Origin: Bog-950 sp044228435
Lineage (GTDB): Bacteria > Bacteroidota > Bacteroidia > Chitinophagales > LD1
DNA length: 64,000 nucleotides
Reading direction: 5' to 3'
Assembly (NCBI GenBank): GCA_044228435.1
Contig: JBGAUW010000016.1
Coordinates: forward strand, 62,001-126,000
Shown: piece by piece, positions 33,150 to 42,492 of the stretch
Numbering within the stretch: the first letter of the stretch is position 1
Layout: each line of letters begins with the position of its first letter
The notes under the pieces: model-generated
What the model was told of the DNA's origin: nothing
The model's input: the letters and a program-made list of their open reading frames with translations, nothing else
The model's database searches: none
Translations under genes and position numbers: made by a program

Positions 33150-34772
33150 ATGAACACTTTAAACCCTCTTTTACGCTCGTTTATTCTGCTGCTGTTTTTA
33201 ACTGTGTTTACGCAAACAGGTTATGGGCAGGGCTGGCAATGGGCTAAAGGCGAAGGCGAGATAGGTAACGATGCCGCCTTTGGGATAACGGTAGATAACG
33301 CAGGCAACAGTTATGTTACCGGTAATATTGCCGGCAGGGCCGATTTTTCGGGCTCCATATACCAGGGCAGTGGTATTTACGATTTGTTTGTAGCCAAGTA
33401 TGGGCCTAATGGTGATTTGCTATGGGTGAAACTTGGCGGCGGCCCCGGCAACGACCAGGGCAATAGCATTAAATGGAGCAACGGCTACCTGTATGTTTGC
33501 GGTAGTTTTGAAGGCACAGCTACTTTTAGCGGTACTACACTAACCAGCAAGGGAGAGGGAGATATGTTTTTAGCCAAGTACGATGACAGCGGTAATTTAA
33601 TTTGGATAAGAAGCGGCGGAGGAACCGGGTTAGATTATGGACAAACTGTAGATGTGGGAAGCAATGGCGATGTGCTGGTTGGCGGCGCATACGAAACCGC
33701 TATGAAACTGGAGAGCGTTAACCTTACTACTACCAATATTTACTACGAATCTTTTTATGCCCGCTATGGCAGCACCGGCAATTTAATATGGGCAAAATCT
33801 ACAAGTGGCAATAACCCAAATATGGTGACCGGTTTGGCCTTCGACCATAACAATGCACTTTATATTACGGGTTATTTTGGTGGCAGCCTTAGGGCGGATA
33901 ATACTACCGTAAATTCTGTTTCATCGAGCTACGATATTTTTTTAGCAAAGATAAGTGAAGGCGATGGTTCGCTTACCTGGATTAAGCGGGCCGGTAGCTT
34001 AAATGAGGATGCCGGGCACGCCGTTACCTGCGATTTACAGGGCAACCCAACCATAACCGGTTATTTTGCCGGTACGGCCAGTTTTGATGGAAACCAGGTT
34101 ACTTACAGCGACTATAACGATATTTTTACAGCCCGCTACGATGCAAATGGCAATAACCTGTGGGTAAAAGCCGGTAAAGGATTGCAGTTAGATGTGCCTT
34201 TTGCTATCACCAGCGATGCTGCCGGTAATACATTTGTTACAGGTATGTTTCAGAACGCGGTAGATTTTGATGGTAATCCTCTTACCGGCGGCGACCGCGA
34301 AGTGTTTGTAGTAAGTTACGATATAAACGGGGCTATACGCTGGCTTGCCAAAGCGGGTGGGTCGGATACTGATTGCGGGCTTGGTATTGCGGTAAGCGGA
34401 AATGGCTCTTTGTTGTTGTGTGGTTACTATGTGCATACAGGCATGTTTGGAAATATACCGGTAGATTATGCAAGTGGTACTGATTTATTTATTGCAAAAT
34501 ATAGCCCCCCGCCGGTCGGCATCAATAATTTATTAGGCGATTTAGATGTGCAACTTTACCCTAACCCCTTACGGGATAATTGCTTGTTAAAAGCCGGGTT
34601 TAATACTACGGGTTGCTCTTACACCTTATGCAATCAACTGGGCGCTGCGTTGTATAGCGAAGAGCTAAAGAATATCAACACCCTAAACATTAATGAATAT
34701 GCGGCCGGTGTATACTATGTGCAGGTAAAAACTGCGCAGGGAAGCAAAACATTGAAATTGATAAAAGAGTAG
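33150..34772 (+). CDS. Secreted SBBP-repeat protein with T9SS sorting domain
   Basis: 540 residues: a signal peptide ending ...FTQTGYGQ, then about nine repeats of ~45 residues of the SBBP (beta-propeller) type. Each follows the pattern DNAGNSYVTGNIAGRADFSG...DLFVAKYGPNGDLLWVK (residues ~45-460). The C-terminal ~80 residues (VQLYPNPLRDNCLLKAGF...GVYYVQVKTAQGSKTLKLIKE) are a type A T9SS sorting domain. It probably sits on or leaves the cell surface; no ligand is indicated. It starts 46 bp after the flippase, with a T-rich leader. It converges on a hypothetical secreted protein gene with a 3-bp gap. Confidence 0.88.
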   Translation: MNTLNPLLRSFILLLFLTVFTQTGYGQGWQWAKGEGEIGNDAAFGITVDNAGNSYVTGNIAGRADFSGSIYQGSGIYDLFVAKYGPNGDLLWVKLGGGPGNDQGNSIKWSNGYLYVCGSFEGTATFSGTTLTSKGEGDMFLAKYDDSGNLIWIRSGGGTGLDYGQTVDVGSNGDVLVGGAYETAMKLESVNLTTTNIYYESFYARYGSTGNLIWAKSTSGNNPNMVTGLAFDHNNALYITGYFGGSLRADNTTVNSVSSSYDIFLAKISEGDGSLTWIKRAGSLNEDAGHAVTCDLQGNPTITGYFAGTASFDGNQVTYSDYNDIFTARYDANGNNLWVKAGKGLQLDVPFAITSDAAGNTFVTGMFQNAVDFDGNPLTGGDREVFVVSYDINGAIRWLAKAGGSDTDCGLGIAVSGNGSLLLCGYYVHTGMFGNIPVDYASGTDLFIAKYSPPPVGINNLLGDLDVQLYPNPLRDNCLLKAGFNTTGCSYTLCNQLGAALYSEELKNINTLNINEYAAGVYYVQVKTAQGSKTLKLIKE

Positions 34773-34775
34773 CAG

Positions 34776-35174
34776 TTACTCTCCGTGGTCGAGAATAGTT
34801 ACCAGGCCCGTGGCAAGAAATTTATCCTGCTCATCCAGCACATCTACTTTATAATAACCAGGCTTATAGAAAAATAGCTTTTTTACTACAGATAGACTAT
34901 TAGGCGGCACGTGCATAGATAGGTCGGCATAAAGAGTTCCTTCCCGGTCGTTGTTCATGGCAAACAGCATAAATTTTAGCTTAGGTGTGCCAATGGTATC
35001 TTTATTCATTACTATCAGCTCAATGGGTGTTACATTTCCTGCCCAATCAAAAGTTTCGCCGGTTTTTTTGCAAGTGCCAACGCTATCGGAATGGGTGCAA
35101 AAAAGCAAATCGTACCCTGCTTTGGATGTAAAAGAGCTGATTATCAATACTAAAACTAACCAAATCTTTTTCAT
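34776..35174 (-). CDS. Hypothetical secreted protein
   Basis: 132 residues with a signal peptide (KIWLVLVLIISSFTSKAG). The mature part has a Cys pair (LLFCTHSDSVGTCKKTGETFDW) and several beta strands (VTPIELIVMNKD, KLKFMLFAMNND, SVVKKLFFYKPGYYKVDVLD), suggesting an Ig-like or similar beta sandwich. I do not recognise a family. It is divergent from lepA and converges on the SBBP gene. Confidence 0.6.
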   Translation of the reverse strand: MKKIWLVLVLIISSFTSKAGYDLLFCTHSDSVGTCKKTGETFDWAGNVTPIELIVMNKDTIGTPKLKFMLFAMNNDREGTLYADLSMHVPPNSLSVVKKLFFYKPGYYKVDVLDEQDKFLATGLVTILDHGE

Positions 35175-35352
35175 AATTCAGGAGCACTTTGGGTTAATGG
35201 GCACAAGATAGCGGTAGCGCTGCCCGTTGTCAAGCTATTTAACAGCATTTATCCTGTTTAATAAGCCATCAATAATCAGATAGCCCTGTATATTGCAGCG
35301 CTTCAACCCCATAACTTCTGCAATTGCTGTTTTCAATTATATTCGCGACCCA

Positions 35353-37143
35353 ATGGAAAATATTCGCAATTTCTGCATCATAGCTCACATAGACCACGGT
35401 AAATCTACCCTGGCCGACCGATTAATTGAAACCACCAAAACCATCAGTGCCCGAAACATGATGGATACCGTGTTAGATAACATGGATTTGGAACGCGAAC
35501 GCGGCATTACTATTAAAAGCCACGCTATACAAATGGATTTTGTGCATGGCGGTAAAAAGTATGTGCTTAACCTGATAGATACCCCCGGCCACGTAGATTT
35601 TAGTTACGAGGTTTCGCGCTCGCTGGCCGCCTGCGAAGGAGCCTTGCTGCTGGTAGATGCCAGTCAGGGTATACAGGCACAAACCATAAGCAACCTTTAC
35701 CTGGCTATTGAGCAGGGCCTTACCATAATACCGATAGTTAATAAAATTGATATGCCGGGTGCTAACCCCGAAATGGTAGAAGACCAGATGATGAACCTGG
35801 TAGGGTGCAAGCGCGAAGATATTATCCACGCCAGCGGGCGCACCGGCATTGGCGTAGAGAAGATTTTTGATGCTATTATCAATCGCCTTCCGTCGCCAAA
35901 GGGCAACCCCGATGCACCTTTACGAGCCCTTATTTTCGATTCAATGTTTAACCCTTTCCGTGGTATTATAGCCTACTACCGCGTTATTGATGGCATGGTG
36001 CGCAAAGGCGATAAAGTAAAGTTTGTGAACACCGGCGTAAGCTACATTGCCGATGAAGTGGGCTGCCTGCGCATGGATCTTGAACCACACGATACGGTTA
36101 AAACCGGCGATGTAGGTTATATTATTACCGGCGTAAAAAATGCGAAGGAAATTAAAGTGGGCGATACTATTACCCAGCTAAATAACCCGTGTGCCGAGGG
36201 CATACATGGCTTTGAAGATGTAAAGCCAATGGTATTTGCGGGTATATACCCCATGGATAATGATGATTATACCGACTTGCGCGATTCGTTAGAGAAATTG
36301 CAGTTGAACGATGCCTCGCTGGTGTTTGAACCCGAAACATCTATAGCCCTTGGCTTTGGTTTCCGTTGCGGTTTCTTAGGCCTTTTGCACCTCGAAATTG
36401 TGCAGGAGCGTTTAGAGCGCGAGTACGACATGACCATTATTACCACCGTACCGCAGGTAAGCTACCAGGCCTACCTTAATAATGGAACTAACGTTACCAT
36501 ACACAACCCGGCCGATATGCCGGATGTAACCCGTATAGATCGTATTGAAGAGCCTTACATTAAGGCGCAGGTAATTACCAAGCCCGAATACATAGGCGCT
36601 ATTATGACTCTTTGTATGGATAAGCGCGGTATTTTGATAAATCAAAGCTATCTTACCGAAGACCGGGTAGAACTGCACTTTGAAATGCCATTGGCGGAAA
36701 TTGTGTTCGATTTTTACGATCGCCTTAAATCCATATCGCGCGGCTATGCTTCGTTCGATTATCACCCAATTGATTACCGCGAGGGCGACCTGGTTAAGCT
36801 GGATATACTTTTAAATGCCGAGCAGGTAGATGCCTTCTCGAGTATGATACACCGCACCAAGGCCGAAGAGTTTGGCCGCAAAATGTGCGAAAAGCTGAAA
36901 GAGATTATACCGCGCCAGCAGTTTATGATTCCTATACAGGCTGCCATTGGCGCAAAAATTATAGCCCGCGAAAGTATTTCGGCTATACGTAAAGATGTTA
37001 CCGCCAAGTGTTATGGTGGCGATATTAGCCGTAAACGCAAACTGTTAGAAAAACAGAAGAAGGGTAAAAAGAAGATGCGCCAGTTTGGTAAGGTAGAGGT
37101 GCCACAAGAGGCCTTTATTGCCGTGCTTAAACTGAATGATTAA
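35353..37143 (+). CDS. lepA: Elongation factor 4 (LepA)
   Basis: Ribosome-associated translational GTPase. The G domain has P-loop AHIDHGKSTL (residues ~12-21), switch II DTPGHVDF (~77) and NKID (~131). The domains continue through EF-Tu-like and EF-G III/V regions to the LepA-specific C-terminus with the Lys-rich segment KRKLLEKQKKGKKKMRQFG and terminal FIAVLKLND. I moved the start to the ATG at 35353 because MENIRNFCIIAHIDHGKST matches the family N-terminus; the frame runs 20 codons further upstream. The resulting 596 aa is the family norm. A TATATTCG -7-like box lies 7 bp before this ATG. Confidence 0.95.
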   Translation: MENIRNFCIIAHIDHGKSTLADRLIETTKTISARNMMDTVLDNMDLERERGITIKSHAIQMDFVHGGKKYVLNLIDTPGHVDFSYEVSRSLAACEGALLLVDASQGIQAQTISNLYLAIEQGLTIIPIVNKIDMPGANPEMVEDQMMNLVGCKREDIIHASGRTGIGVEKIFDAIINRLPSPKGNPDAPLRALIFDSMFNPFRGIIAYYRVIDGMVRKGDKVKFVNTGVSYIADEVGCLRMDLEPHDTVKTGDVGYIITGVKNAKEIKVGDTITQLNNPCAEGIHGFEDVKPMVFAGIYPMDNDDYTDLRDSLEKLQLNDASLVFEPETSIALGFGFRCGFLGLLHLEIVQERLEREYDMTIITTVPQVSYQAYLNNGTNVTIHNPADMPDVTRIDRIEEPYIKAQVITKPEYIGAIMTLCMDKRGILINQSYLTEDRVELHFEMPLAEIVFDFYDRLKSISRGYASFDYHPIDYREGDLVKLDILLNAEQVDAFSSMIHRTKAEEFGRKMCEKLKEIIPRQQFMIPIQAAIGAKIIARESISAIRKDVTAKCYGGDISRKRKLLEKQKKGKKKMRQFGKVEVPQEAFIAVLKLND

Positions 37144-37154
37144 GATTGTAGGGC

Positions 37155-38090
37155 TTAAGGCTTATCCGACTTCTCAATCAGGGAAGCAACATCTTTAAAG
37201 TCGCCTTCATCAAGTTGATAAACTATGCTAAATAGTTTGCCTCCTAAGCACTTATGTGTATTCGCGTCTGTTATTATTAGCGCATCTATTAAGTAAGTAT
37301 GTGTAAGTACCATATATGCCGCATTCTCGACCTTGCCGGCTACAACTTCATCAAATTTTTGAGGGGATACAAACTCAATTTTATAAGGGTAAGATTTGCT
37401 TAACCCGGCTTTAGCTTTTTCACGTGTTTTAATCGTCACATCCAAACTTTGAACGTATAAAGTTTTGGTTTTTAAAATGCCCATTTCTTTTACGTGGATA
37501 TTTTTATTCATAAAATCGAGACCAGATTTCATGTCTGGTCTAAATTTGTATTGCCCCTCCTTTACAATTTTTACAGCATCATTTATACCGGTCACTACAT
37601 CTTCCAATCTATACTCAAAACCTGAGCGGCGCCTAATGGATTTAATTTTTTCTTCTCTTTCCGTTTCCTTCATTGGGTTCCGGAAATAGTTAGTTATGTT
37701 ATAGTAATCAGTGCTAGCGAAGGCGATCATCGGCAGGTCTTTTAATTTTGCTTCACCGCCTAAAACTAATCCGCAAAGTGAATAGTCACATTCTACATAT
37801 TCACCGGATTTTATTTGATTATGAAATAGTAAAAGCAACGAAACACTGCTGTTAGAATATTCCTTCTGAATTTCTTTTTCGCTAAGCATTTTAAACTTGC
37901 TGATGGTCCAGTGCTTTGTTAATGCAGCTTCATAAATGGAGTCTATAAACGGATTGCCGGTTTTTTGAACATAAGTGATTTTGGTGCTTAAAAAGTGCTG
38001 AAAATCTTTATGGTTATAATCGCGGGCGCAGTATTGGGCCTGTACCGAAAAAGATAAAAGTGCCAAAAAAATAATGGATGCTGTTTTCAT
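37155..38090 (-). CDS. Hypothetical secreted protein, ~310 aa
   Basis: The start at 38090 gives a signal peptide (KTASIIFLALLSFSVQAQ); an ATG three codons upstream is also possible. The mature protein is mixed alpha/beta with two Cys in ECDYSLCGLVLGG and one in DANTHKCLGG. Segments SVSLLLLFHNQIKSGEYV and PMIAFASTDYYNITNYF are hydrophobic but not membrane-spanning in pattern. I recognise no family and no catalytic motif. It converges on lepA with 11 bp between stop codons. Confidence 0.6.
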   Translation of the reverse strand: MKTASIIFLALLSFSVQAQYCARDYNHKDFQHFLSTKITYVQKTGNPFIDSIYEAALTKHWTISKFKMLSEKEIQKEYSNSSVSLLLLFHNQIKSGEYVECDYSLCGLVLGGEAKLKDLPMIAFASTDYYNITNYFRNPMKETEREEKIKSIRRRSGFEYRLEDVVTGINDAVKIVKEGQYKFRPDMKSGLDFMNKNIHVKEMGILKTKTLYVQSLDVTIKTREKAKAGLSKSYPYKIEFVSPQKFDEVVAGKVENAAYMVLTHTYLIDALIITDANTHKCLGGKLFSIVYQLDEGDFKDVASLIEKSDKP

Positions 38091-38305
38091 AGGGTGCAAT
38101 TGGTGATACTTCTTAAATTTAGGCAGCGAATAAATAAATTAAAATTTAATTTGAAGTTGATTCTGCCAATTGTATATAACTCAAGTACAGATATTGCAAA
38201 GCTTAAATAGCCTGCTAACAATCGGTTAATGCAGCATATTGTTACTCGGCGTATGTCTTTTTTGTTTTATATTCGCTTGCTTTCAAAAAAACCTATAAAC
38301 GCTCA

Positions 38306-39970
38306 ATGAAAAAACTTCTACTTCTGTTATCGGTTATTGTTATTTCTACAGGCTTGTATGCACAAAATCTTACCTGGGCCACAAACATTGCCCCTATTAT
38401 GTACAGCAAGTGTACCACCTGCCACCACGATGGTGGTATGGCCCCGTTCTCGTTAATGACCTATTCAGACGCGCGAGCTAAAATGGCTTTGCTTTCCGAT
38501 CAGGTTTCTACCGGAAAAATGCCACCATGGCCGCCTAATCGCACTTACAACCATTATAAAGATGAGCGCTATTTATCGCCTACTCAAATTCTTCATATAA
38601 ACGCATGGATAGCTAATGGCGCCCCCGCCGGCGATACTACTCTTGCGCCAGCCAAACCGGTTTATACCAATGGCGCTACTTTAAGTGGTATTAATAAGAT
38701 TATACAAATGCCAACGTTTACCGTACCTAACAACGTAAACTTCGATTTATACCAGTGCTTTACGGTGCCTACAAATCTGGCGCAGGATGAATTTATTACT
38801 GCAATAGAGGCCATACCCGGCAATCCGTCCATAGTGCACCACATACTTATTTACGAAGATACTACCGGCCAATCGGTGTCGCTGGATAACAATACGCCCG
38901 AGCCTGGTTACACCAGCTTTGGCGGTCCGGGTTTTACCGCATCTCTTGTAGGGGGGTGGGTACCGGGTACAAGGCCAGAGGAATACCCTGCGGGTATGGG
39001 TGTAAAGTTGCATAAAAACTCTCGCCTTGTTTTACAAATACACTACCCTAACGGTAGTGCGGGCAAAACCGATAGCACTAAGCTGCTGCTGCGTATGAGC
39101 ACCGGCAACTTGCGCCAGATTTACATAGACCCGCCGTTAAATCATGGTTTTTCTATGACCGATGGGCCATTGCGCATCCCTGCCAACTCAAGCAGAAACT
39201 TTAACGAGGAATATACCATACCAACCAATTATCCTATACAAGGGGTATCGTTGCTTAACGTAGCGCCGCATGCCCACCTTATTTGCCGTAACTGGCTGGT
39301 ATATGGTAAAACACCGGCAGGCGACACCGTGCCTTTTGTAAAAATTGATGATTGGGATTTTCACTGGCAGGGTTTTTATACCTTCCAAAAACTTATTTTT
39401 ATGCCTAAGGGTAGCACTTTTTACGCGGTTGCCCGTTACGATAACACGGCAAACAATCCGCATAATCCAAGCAGCCCACCACAGCTGGTAAGAGCCGGCG
39501 AATCTACCACCGATGAAATGATGCTTGTTTATTTCTCGTACCTTATTTACCAGCCAGGCGATGAGAATTTAGTAATTGACAGTAACACCTTTGCCGATGA
39601 TACAACAGCAGCCCCTTTAGATACCACCACTATACCTATAGACACTACAGAGATAATTGACACTACTACTACAGGAATAAAAGATGTGCAGGATTTTGCC
39701 GGTATTGTAACTACCCCGCAGTTATACGATGCTATGCCTAACCCGGCCAACAACGAAACACGCATTACCTACTATTTGCCGGCAGCAGCTAACACCCGCC
39801 TGAGCATTTACGACTTGAACGGAAGATTGGTAGAAGACCTTAAATCGACCAATATACCGGGCTTTAATTCGGTGGTTTATAATACAAGTAAACTGGCTGC
39901 GGGTAATTATGTGTACCGTTTAAGTGTAAACGGAATAGTAAAAAGCAAGCAGCTAATTATAACCAGGTAA
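38306..39970 (+). CDS. Exported copper type II monooxygenase with fused cytochrome c domain and T9SS tail
   Basis: 554 residues. Signal peptide (..VIVISTGLYAQ), then a short c-type haem site C36-x-x-C39-H40 (CTTCHHDG). The central part (~130-420) has the peptidylglycine/dopamine-beta monooxygenase copper ligands in order: HH at 178-179 (IVHHILIYE), His246 (LVLQIHYP), His322-x-His324 (APHAHLI) and Met405 (TTDEMMLVY). After a Thr/Asp-rich linker the C-terminus (LYDAMPNPANNETRITYYLP...GNYVYRLSVNGIVKSKQLIITR) is a type A T9SS sorting domain. It would be an oxidative enzyme delivered to the cell surface or medium; the substrate is not indicated. The substrate-independent role of the haem is presumably electron delivery (inference). 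Confidence 0.85.
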   Translation: MKKLLLLLSVIVISTGLYAQNLTWATNIAPIMYSKCTTCHHDGGMAPFSLMTYSDARAKMALLSDQVSTGKMPPWPPNRTYNHYKDERYLSPTQILHINAWIANGAPAGDTTLAPAKPVYTNGATLSGINKIIQMPTFTVPNNVNFDLYQCFTVPTNLAQDEFITAIEAIPGNPSIVHHILIYEDTTGQSVSLDNNTPEPGYTSFGGPGFTASLVGGWVPGTRPEEYPAGMGVKLHKNSRLVLQIHYPNGSAGKTDSTKLLLRMSTGNLRQIYIDPPLNHGFSMTDGPLRIPANSSRNFNEEYTIPTNYPIQGVSLLNVAPHAHLICRNWLVYGKTPAGDTVPFVKIDDWDFHWQGFYTFQKLIFMPKGSTFYAVARYDNTANNPHNPSSPPQLVRAGESTTDEMMLVYFSYLIYQPGDENLVIDSNTFADDTTAAPLDTTTIPIDTTEIIDTTTTGIKDVQDFAGIVTTPQLYDAMPNPANNETRITYYLPAAANTRLSIYDLNGRLVEDLKSTNIPGFNSVVYNTSKLAAGNYVYRLSVNGIVKSKQLIITR

Positions 39971-39992
39971 AATATTTTGTAAGATTTAATGG

Positions 39993-40027
39993 AGTGCCGC
40001 GTCTAACCACGTGGCACTTTTATTTTA
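39993..40027 (+). terminator. Terminator after the copper monooxygenase gene
   Basis: AGTGCCGCG and CGTGGCACT form a 9-bp stem (one G-T pair) with an 8-nt loop, followed by TTTATTTTA. It lies 23 bp past the stop. Its position argues against a start for the next gene at the GTG at 39994. Confidence 0.85.
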
Positions 40028-40098
40028 AACAGGGCTGCAAGCCAAAATTTTTTGCAATCTTGCCCGTCTTAATTCAAAGCTTTTTAGTGGATATTTGC

Positions 40099-41307
40099 AT
40101 GCCTTACCGATGTTCTGCCCAGGCAGACAGTGAAAAAATACAGGATTATTCAATTACGGTGTCCGATACTATCGGGCAGGTAGGAGCTATGCAATGGGAT
40201 AAGCACATACCCGCCGCCAACGTGCTAATGCAATACGAAAACCTACAGCTAACCGAGGCCGTACATGGCAGCAAAATGGGCTTTAGGTATGTATTTGTAA
40301 AAAAGGATGATGTAACGGTAGGTGTCCTCTATTTTCAGGTGGTTATGTTCCACGCCAATCAGCTTATTAATTACTACCCTGCGTTTAAGGAAGGTAATGT
40401 GCTGATGGCAACCGGCAAAAAAATTACCGAAAAGCTATTAAACGCCATTAACTTAAAATTGTTGGTAAGCGGCAATGTGTTTATGACGGGTGAAAACGGC
40501 TTTTACTTTAATAACGAGGTAGAGCCTGCAACCCGGGCCCGTATTGTGCGGGCAGCCATCCGGCAGATGGTGAAAAGCGATAGCTCGATTAAAGCAGCGC
40601 TTATATCAGATTCGTACGAGCCTAAAACAACTTTCGATACTGAATTTGAACAATGCGGCTACCACGAAATAACGGTAGAAAGCGATATGAGCATTCAGCT
40701 AAAAACTGAATGGAAGACGTTTGATGATTACCTGAACGCCTTATCATCTAAATACCGCGTGCGCGCCAAAAAGGTATTTACCCTTTGCAACGAAGCCGGA
40801 GTTGAATTGAAAGATTTAACTGCGGATGAAATTGCTTTGCACGAAAAGGATATTTACCGCCTTTACAACAAAGTAATGGAGAATGCCGATTTTAAGTTGG
40901 CCGAATTAAGCATCGATTTTTTCCGTAAACAGAAGCAACAGCTGCCCGATAACTATAAGCTGTACGGGTATTTTAAGGACGGAGTTCTAATCGGTTTTAT
41001 ATCTGCCTTTTGTTTTGGTAAGCGCATGGAGGTACACTATACCGGTATGGATCATGAGGTTTGCAAGCCCATCCATTTATATCAGCGTATGATGTATGAT
41101 ATGGTTAAGTTGGGTATAGAAAGCCACGCTGCGCAACTGCACTTTGGTCGCACCGCCCCCGAAATTAAAAGTACCATTGGTGCCGTGCCATCGGCTATGT
41201 ATGGCTATGTAAAATACTTTAACCCGGTGTTTAACTTCTTGTTTGTCCGGCCTTATACTGCCAATCTTAAGCCTAAAGAGTACACCTTCCGTAATCCGTT
41301 TAAGTAG
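40099..41307 (+). CDS. GNAT-like / FemX-like acyltransferase
   Basis: 402 residues from the ATG at 40099; the open frame reaches 39994, but that part lies in the preceding terminator. The C-terminal half (FDDYLNALSSKYRVRAKKVF, YKLYGYFKDGVLIGFISAFCFGKRMEVHYTGMD, IHLYQRMMYDMVKLGIE) resembles the acyltransferase fold of the FemX / peptidogalycan (COG3146) group. LHFGRTAPEIKSTIGAVPSAMYGYVKY near the C-terminus fits. The N-terminal half also has a GNAT-like outline. It could transfer an acyl or aminoacyl group to a cell-envelope substrate; substrate unknown. No signal peptide. Confidence 0.68.
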   Translation: MPYRCSAQADSEKIQDYSITVSDTIGQVGAMQWDKHIPAANVLMQYENLQLTEAVHGSKMGFRYVFVKKDDVTVGVLYFQVVMFHANQLINYYPAFKEGNVLMATGKKITEKLLNAINLKLLVSGNVFMTGENGFYFNNEVEPATRARIVRAAIRQMVKSDSSIKAALISDSYEPKTTFDTEFEQCGYHEITVESDMSIQLKTEWKTFDDYLNALSSKYRVRAKKVFTLCNEAGVELKDLTADEIALHEKDIYRLYNKVMENADFKLAELSIDFFRKQKQQLPDNYKLYGYFKDGVLIGFISAFCFGKRMEVHYTGMDHEVCKPIHLYQRMMYDMVKLGIESHAAQLHFGRTAPEIKSTIGAVPSAMYGYVKYFNPVFNFLFVRPYTANLKPKEYTFRNPFK

Positions 41308-41309
41308 GC

Positions 41310-42296
41310 CTACTTCAATTTCTTCTTCACTATCTTTCCATCAAATATGCCGCTAACGTAAAGGGCGTTATTCCATACAAGGGCTGTAGAGCCTGCGCTT
41401 ATCTGTTTGCCGCTATCGTAGTAGGCCACTGTTTGTTTTTTAGTAGCAGGGTTAATGCGATAAACCGTAGTGGGAGAGTAGTGGGTAGAATCTTTTAAGT
41501 GGCCCAAAAATTTAAGAAAGCGAAGGTGCCCCGGCACCAACAGGTCGTTGCCATCAAAGCGGATATTATCGGCCCCATTTACTTTGCCTATCACTTCTTT
41601 GTTTATCATTTTGCCATCGGCAAAATCAAACTGCCATACTTTGTTTTGCATGGTGCTGGCCAGGTAAACTTTCTTATTGTCCTTTATAGTTATGCCGTTG
41701 GTATAGCAAAACTTTTCAGCAGCCACGTTGCACTGTTTGCCATTCCAGTATACTACCTGTGCCTTTTTAATTTTAAACAGTACCTCACCAATGCTGCGCT
41801 GTTTTTTTAAATCGTTGCTTACTAATATGCTGCCATCGCTAAACCCGGAAACCGCATTGGGGGAGTAGATAAGTGGGTCAACTATTTTCTCAACAAACAC
41901 CAATTCATCCTTCATTACTTTATAGCGCAAAATGGAGTTGATTTTTTTTGTATGCTCGTGGTTTACTACCAATAAAATAAGGTCGCTTTGTACCTTTACT
42001 AAATCTACGCCGTGCGGGTTAAACAGTAAATCGGTTGGTTCGCCGGTGCGTTTAAGTAGCTTGTTTTTACCGGTTTGCGGATAGTAAACAAACACTTCGC
42101 CATAATCAGGCAGGCCATCGCGGCGCTGGTTGCAGCTTATTAGCAGGCGCGGTTGCTCTGTTAATGTGTCTAAAACCATATCCTCTGGCCCCGGGCCGGT
42201 TGCAATTATCTCATCGGTGGTTTGGGCACCTTTAGGCAGGGAGGCACAAGAGGCAACTAGGAGTAAAAGGCATAAAAAGGGTATTAATCGGGTCAT
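41310..42296 (-). CDS. Paraoxonase/SMP-30-like beta-propeller lipoprotein
   Basis: 328 residues with a lipoprotein signal ending LLLLVASC (Cys at ~17). The mature part has propeller-like repeats: GPEDMVLD, FNPHGVDLVKVQSDLILLVVNHEHT (the PHG...VVNH pattern of arylesterase/paraoxonase proteins), YSPNAVSGFSDGSILVSND, NGITIKDNKKVYLAST and ADNIRFDGNDLLVPGH. In paraoxonases such segments contribute Ca-binding residues (Asn/Asp), several of which are present here. Activity is therefore plausible (ester or lactone hydrolysis) but not shown. It converges on the acyltransferase gene with 2 bp between stop codons. Confidence 0.72.
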   Translation of the reverse strand: MTRLIPFLCLLLLVASCASLPKGAQTTDEIIATGPGPEDMVLDTLTEQPRLLISCNQRRDGLPDYGEVFVYYPQTGKNKLLKRTGEPTDLLFNPHGVDLVKVQSDLILLVVNHEHTKKINSILRYKVMKDELVFVEKIVDPLIYSPNAVSGFSDGSILVSNDLKKQRSIGEVLFKIKKAQVVYWNGKQCNVAAEKFCYTNGITIKDNKKVYLASTMQNKVWQFDFADGKMINKEVIGKVNGADNIRFDGNDLLVPGHLRFLKFLGHLKDSTHYSPTTVYRINPATKKQTVAYYDSGKQISAGSTALVWNNALYVSGIFDGKIVKKKLK

Positions 42297-42419
42297 TTTT
42301 ACGGATTAGGGTCGCAATTTATATAATTCCTCTATTCAGTTTGTAAACAAGTCTTTACGCTATTTATAATAATTACTGAAACTGCCTTTTATAATAATCC
42401 ACACTGCCGGATTGTGCGG

Positions 42420-42450
42420 TTTGGTAAAATCAAAATCCTTATCACCTTTG
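42420..42450 (+). promoter_or_regulatory. Putative promoter of the leucine dehydrogenase gene
   Basis: TTTG (42420-42423), a 19-bp spacer, then CACCTTTG (42443-42450). This fits the Bacteroidota TTTG-N19-TAnnTTTG consensus with one mismatch in the -7 box, about 43 bp before the ATG. Confidence 0.55.
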
Positions 42451-42492
42451 CCCTGCCTTACTTGGTGGGGCGCTGATAAAATCTGATTGATT

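Noticed and set aside
35293..35352. Upstream start of lepA at 35293
   Set aside because: The family begins within a few residues of ENIRNFCIIAHIDHGK; the 20 extra codons overlap the likely promoter.
39994..40098. Upstream start (GTG at 39994) of the GNAT/FemX-like gene
   Set aside because: It falls inside the stem of the preceding terminator, and the residues encoded have no conserved features; the ATG at 40099 is better.
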